Assembly (NCBI GenBank): GCA_028673005.1
Contig: CM054113.1
Span: 209,985,504-210,049,503 of the forward strand
DNA from: Tanypteryx hageni
Taxonomy: Eukaryota; Arthropoda; Insecta; Odonata; Petaluridae
Reading direction: 5' to 3'
DNA: 64,000 bases
Shown here: positions 61,850 to 64,000 of the stretch, piece by piece
Layout of the letters: each line of letters opens with the position of its first letter
Numbering within the stretch: the stretch's first letter is position 1
The notes under the pieces: model-generated
The model's input: the letters and a program-made list of their open reading frames with translations, nothing else
The model's database searches: none
What the model was told of the DNA's origin: nothing
Position numbers and translations under genes: made by a program

Positions 61850-63430
61850 TGCAGAAATAAGTTATAGTTCCTAAACTCATAAAAAAATATCAAACTACAA
61901 GCAGTTGAATTAGTACTGAAGATGGTTGCATTATAGTGAAAATATACATCTCGCTTTTCAAAATCTTGCGATGGCTATTGGAGATACAGGTATTTATTTC
62001 TTTAATTTTTGATAATTGAGTAGTAATTCTATAATACATGGATATGTTTACCATAAATCCCCTCCCCATGTTACAATTTTGAATCTACTTTGAATATGCT
62101 GATCCACTTTAATAACTATAAGCTAATAAGTTGATTAGAAGTAGGAACAAGCTGTGATATATGCAAGGGGAGAGGGTAAAAATGAGCTAATGCGCTTTCT
62201 GTTAGGTCAAGTAGAAGTCCATTAATTTTATATAAAAGGTTTACAGTCCATATCATTAAACATTTGAAGGATAAGTCGATTGAACTGAAAAAAATATAAA
62301 ACTAATTTTTATTCAGATGTTGTTTGACTGTTTCAATAGGCACATAGCGTTGTTTTCTTATGAATATGAATTTAGTTATTATATTCTCCAGATAAAATAA
62401 ATAAATGAAACAATACAAAAATATCCACTTGGTAAATATTCTATTATAGTAATAAAAGAATTATAGTGACTTCCACAGAAAAAGATACAGTAACTCCTCG
62501 AACAACATGTGCCTGCATAGCATGTTTTTTGCAATAAGACGATTTATTTTTTAGGGACAATTTTTTACATAAAGTGCCCATCCCTGCAATAGCGCACAAA
62601 AAATCAGGTGGCCGACTATTTCATAGTGGTGTAAAATTTAAAATGGTGGGAATACTGTACTGTACACACTTATATTACCATAATCATCTAAGTGAACTTT
62701 TTGGTAGGTTGGCTATAGCCTATTGGGAAGCTTATATCTCTGCCGCTGTTTGGGCTATTTTCTTCATCTACTATTTGTAAAGATGCACAAATCTCCTGTT
62801 CTTTATTGGTACTAAATTCAACCAGAAACGTTAAATACTTTATTTTTTAAGGGGGTTTTCCGACATCCCTGCACTCCATAAGAAAAGCATTGGAATCAGT
62901 TTCGGGCATTATAAAATCGCACTTTAAAATTAGTTAGAATCAGGATACGAAGTCGGGACCTAAACGGTTGTGTTGGAAATAGAAAGAAGTTCCTTTTGGT
63001 TACATTGAAAATTCAATTACGTTCCGAATTTACCAGAAAATCCATTATTAATACGAAAAAATGCTACTTCTAAACAATGAGAATTATCAGTTACCATGGC
63101 TACCTCATTTGGGCGAGTGGTAATATTGGGTGTATACTCGCGAGCCCCTTGATGATATTACGTCATTTTGTTTGTTTACATTTATGTTGATCCTGTTTAT
63201 TCTGTAATATTTATGAAGAAAGAAGTTTAAAAGAACTTAGCAAGGTCAGTTATATTTATTTATCACATCACTTGGAAAATTTAAAAATTAAATTAAATTA
63301 AATTATACTTATTCTTAACCCAAATACAGGTTAGTAATAAATAGAATCTTCTGTTCTAATTACGAAGAAAGAAGTTTACATCTTTTTTCAAATAAATGTC
63401 TGATCAAATTAATTATTTTTTTAAATCAAA
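61850..63430. other. Probable intron or intergenic sequence
   Basis: No recognised gene. CAGTAACTCCTCGAACAAC at 62489 resembles a pogo/Tigger-type inverted-repeat start, but its partner was not found. Confidence 0.35.
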
Positions 63431-63470
63431 ATCAACTTAATGTGACAGGGAAGCGTCACAGGCTCTCTAG
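63430..63470 (+). mobile_element. Helitron 3' terminus
   Basis: Hairpin TGTGAC / GTCACA (63441-63460), then CTAG (63467-63470) followed by T and a TA run. Different terminal sequence from the other Helitrons here, so a separate family. 5' end not identified. Confidence 0.5.
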
Positions 63471-63584
63471 TATATATACACTCACGCACAGTATGGCAGA
63501 ATAACTTTTAACTTCAAGCCTCAGATCTAGATAGAGAGTTGTGTTGAATAATCGTCCTGCTGAATGCACTATATGTAATACATA

Positions 63585-64000
63585 CGAGGTGCTACTCAAA
63601 AGTTCCGGGAATTTGTGCATAAAAAGTGTAGGGGGGATGCGAGATGACTGTCATGTTTTTGGAAGCCAGAAACTGCATAATAATGAGTGATGTGTGGGCG
63701 GGCACATTGTCATGGTGGAGCACCCAGTCATTGTGCCACTTGTCTGGGCATTTGCATCGGACGTTCTCCCTCAAAACATTGCAGTAAAACTTTCCATTGA
63801 CAGTTTGACCGGGTGGGAGGAATTATTTGTGGACGATCCCGTCGACGTCAAAAAAAAATGACATTGCTGCGAACTTGACATGCTTTTTTCGGTCACGGTG
63901 AATTTGGCGACTTCCACTGTGACGACTGCTGCTTTGTCTCAGGGTCATAACGCCCGTCCATCCTTGAAACGTTTGTACCAAAGAAAAATTTTGATTTGGC
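63585..64000 (-). mobile_element. mariner element, internally deleted, cut by the window edge
   Basis: The terminal repeat CGAGGTGCTACTCAAAAG is preceded by TA. On the minus strand the transposase runs from the window edge with GRYDPETKQQSSQWKSP-like sequence, then frameshifted segments, then RENVRCKCPDKWHNDWVLHHDNVPAHTS with the second catalytic aspartate. After SHPPY the frame runs straight into the terminal repeat, so the C-terminal part including the last catalytic residue is deleted. Confidence 0.85.

Overview
This is eukaryotic, AT-rich DNA, most likely from an arthropod, probably an insect. The reasons are an insect-style Toll receptor, the axonemal protein DNAI7 (CASC1), spliced genes with canonical GT-AG introns, and a load of mobile elements typical of large insect genomes (Helitrons, hAT, Tc1/mariner, pogo/Tigger, RTE-type LINEs, tRNA-derived SINEs). 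The species cannot be named from the sequence.

Three host genes are visible. (1) A DNAI7/CASC1 gene on the + strand has seven exons joined in phase between 12195 and 57291. They encode the C-terminal ~393 residues; the N-terminal part lies upstream of, or undetected in, this window. (2) A complete two-exon Toll-like receptor (16751-17636 + 18087-20092, 963 aa) lies on the same strand inside the 13.9-kb intron between the first two visible DNAI7 exons. (3) The last coding exon (61630-61842) of an unidentified minus-strand gene converges on DNAI7. Between these two 3' ends, 57.3-61.1 kb is unique AT-rich DNA with no coding signal.

The rest is mostly transposons. 0.2-3.0 kb: decayed hAT transposase split by an RTE LINE. 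3.1-8.1 kb: Helitron termini, with one Helitron nested in another. 10.5-13.3 kb: small hAT elements, two of them side by side in the same target motif. 20.8-26.3 kb: an RTE remnant, a hAT element carrying an inverted pair of tRNA-Gly-like sequences and itself inserted in an older palindromic element, and two further hATs. 27.4-32.0 kb: a 3.1-kb Tigger/pogo element with a nested MITE, and a 1.3-kb TA-flanked terminal-inverted-repeat element. 32.7-36 kb: a degenerate LINE next to a Helitron terminus, then a complete non-autonomous Helitron. 36.0-43.8 kb: a tandem array of ~770-bp Helitron-like units in two alternating types (A-B-A-B-A-B), followed by inverted copies, with (TA)n tracts on both sides. 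44.3-56.7 kb: another Helitron, a decayed TTF/DUF4371-type hAT transposase, RTE remnants, a pogo deletion derivative, a SINE, a 2.07-kb Tc1/mariner-like element whose inverted repeats are built of 21-bp subrepeats, and a YR-type reverse-transcriptase remnant. 63.6-64.0 kb: an internally deleted mariner cut by the window edge.

Most DNAI7 introns have been expanded by these insertions; the 16.3-kb intron between 32401 and 48675 is mainly Helitron array. I found no rRNA, CRISPR or intact tRNA gene. The most unusual structure is the alternating Helitron-like array at 36.0-43.8 kb.
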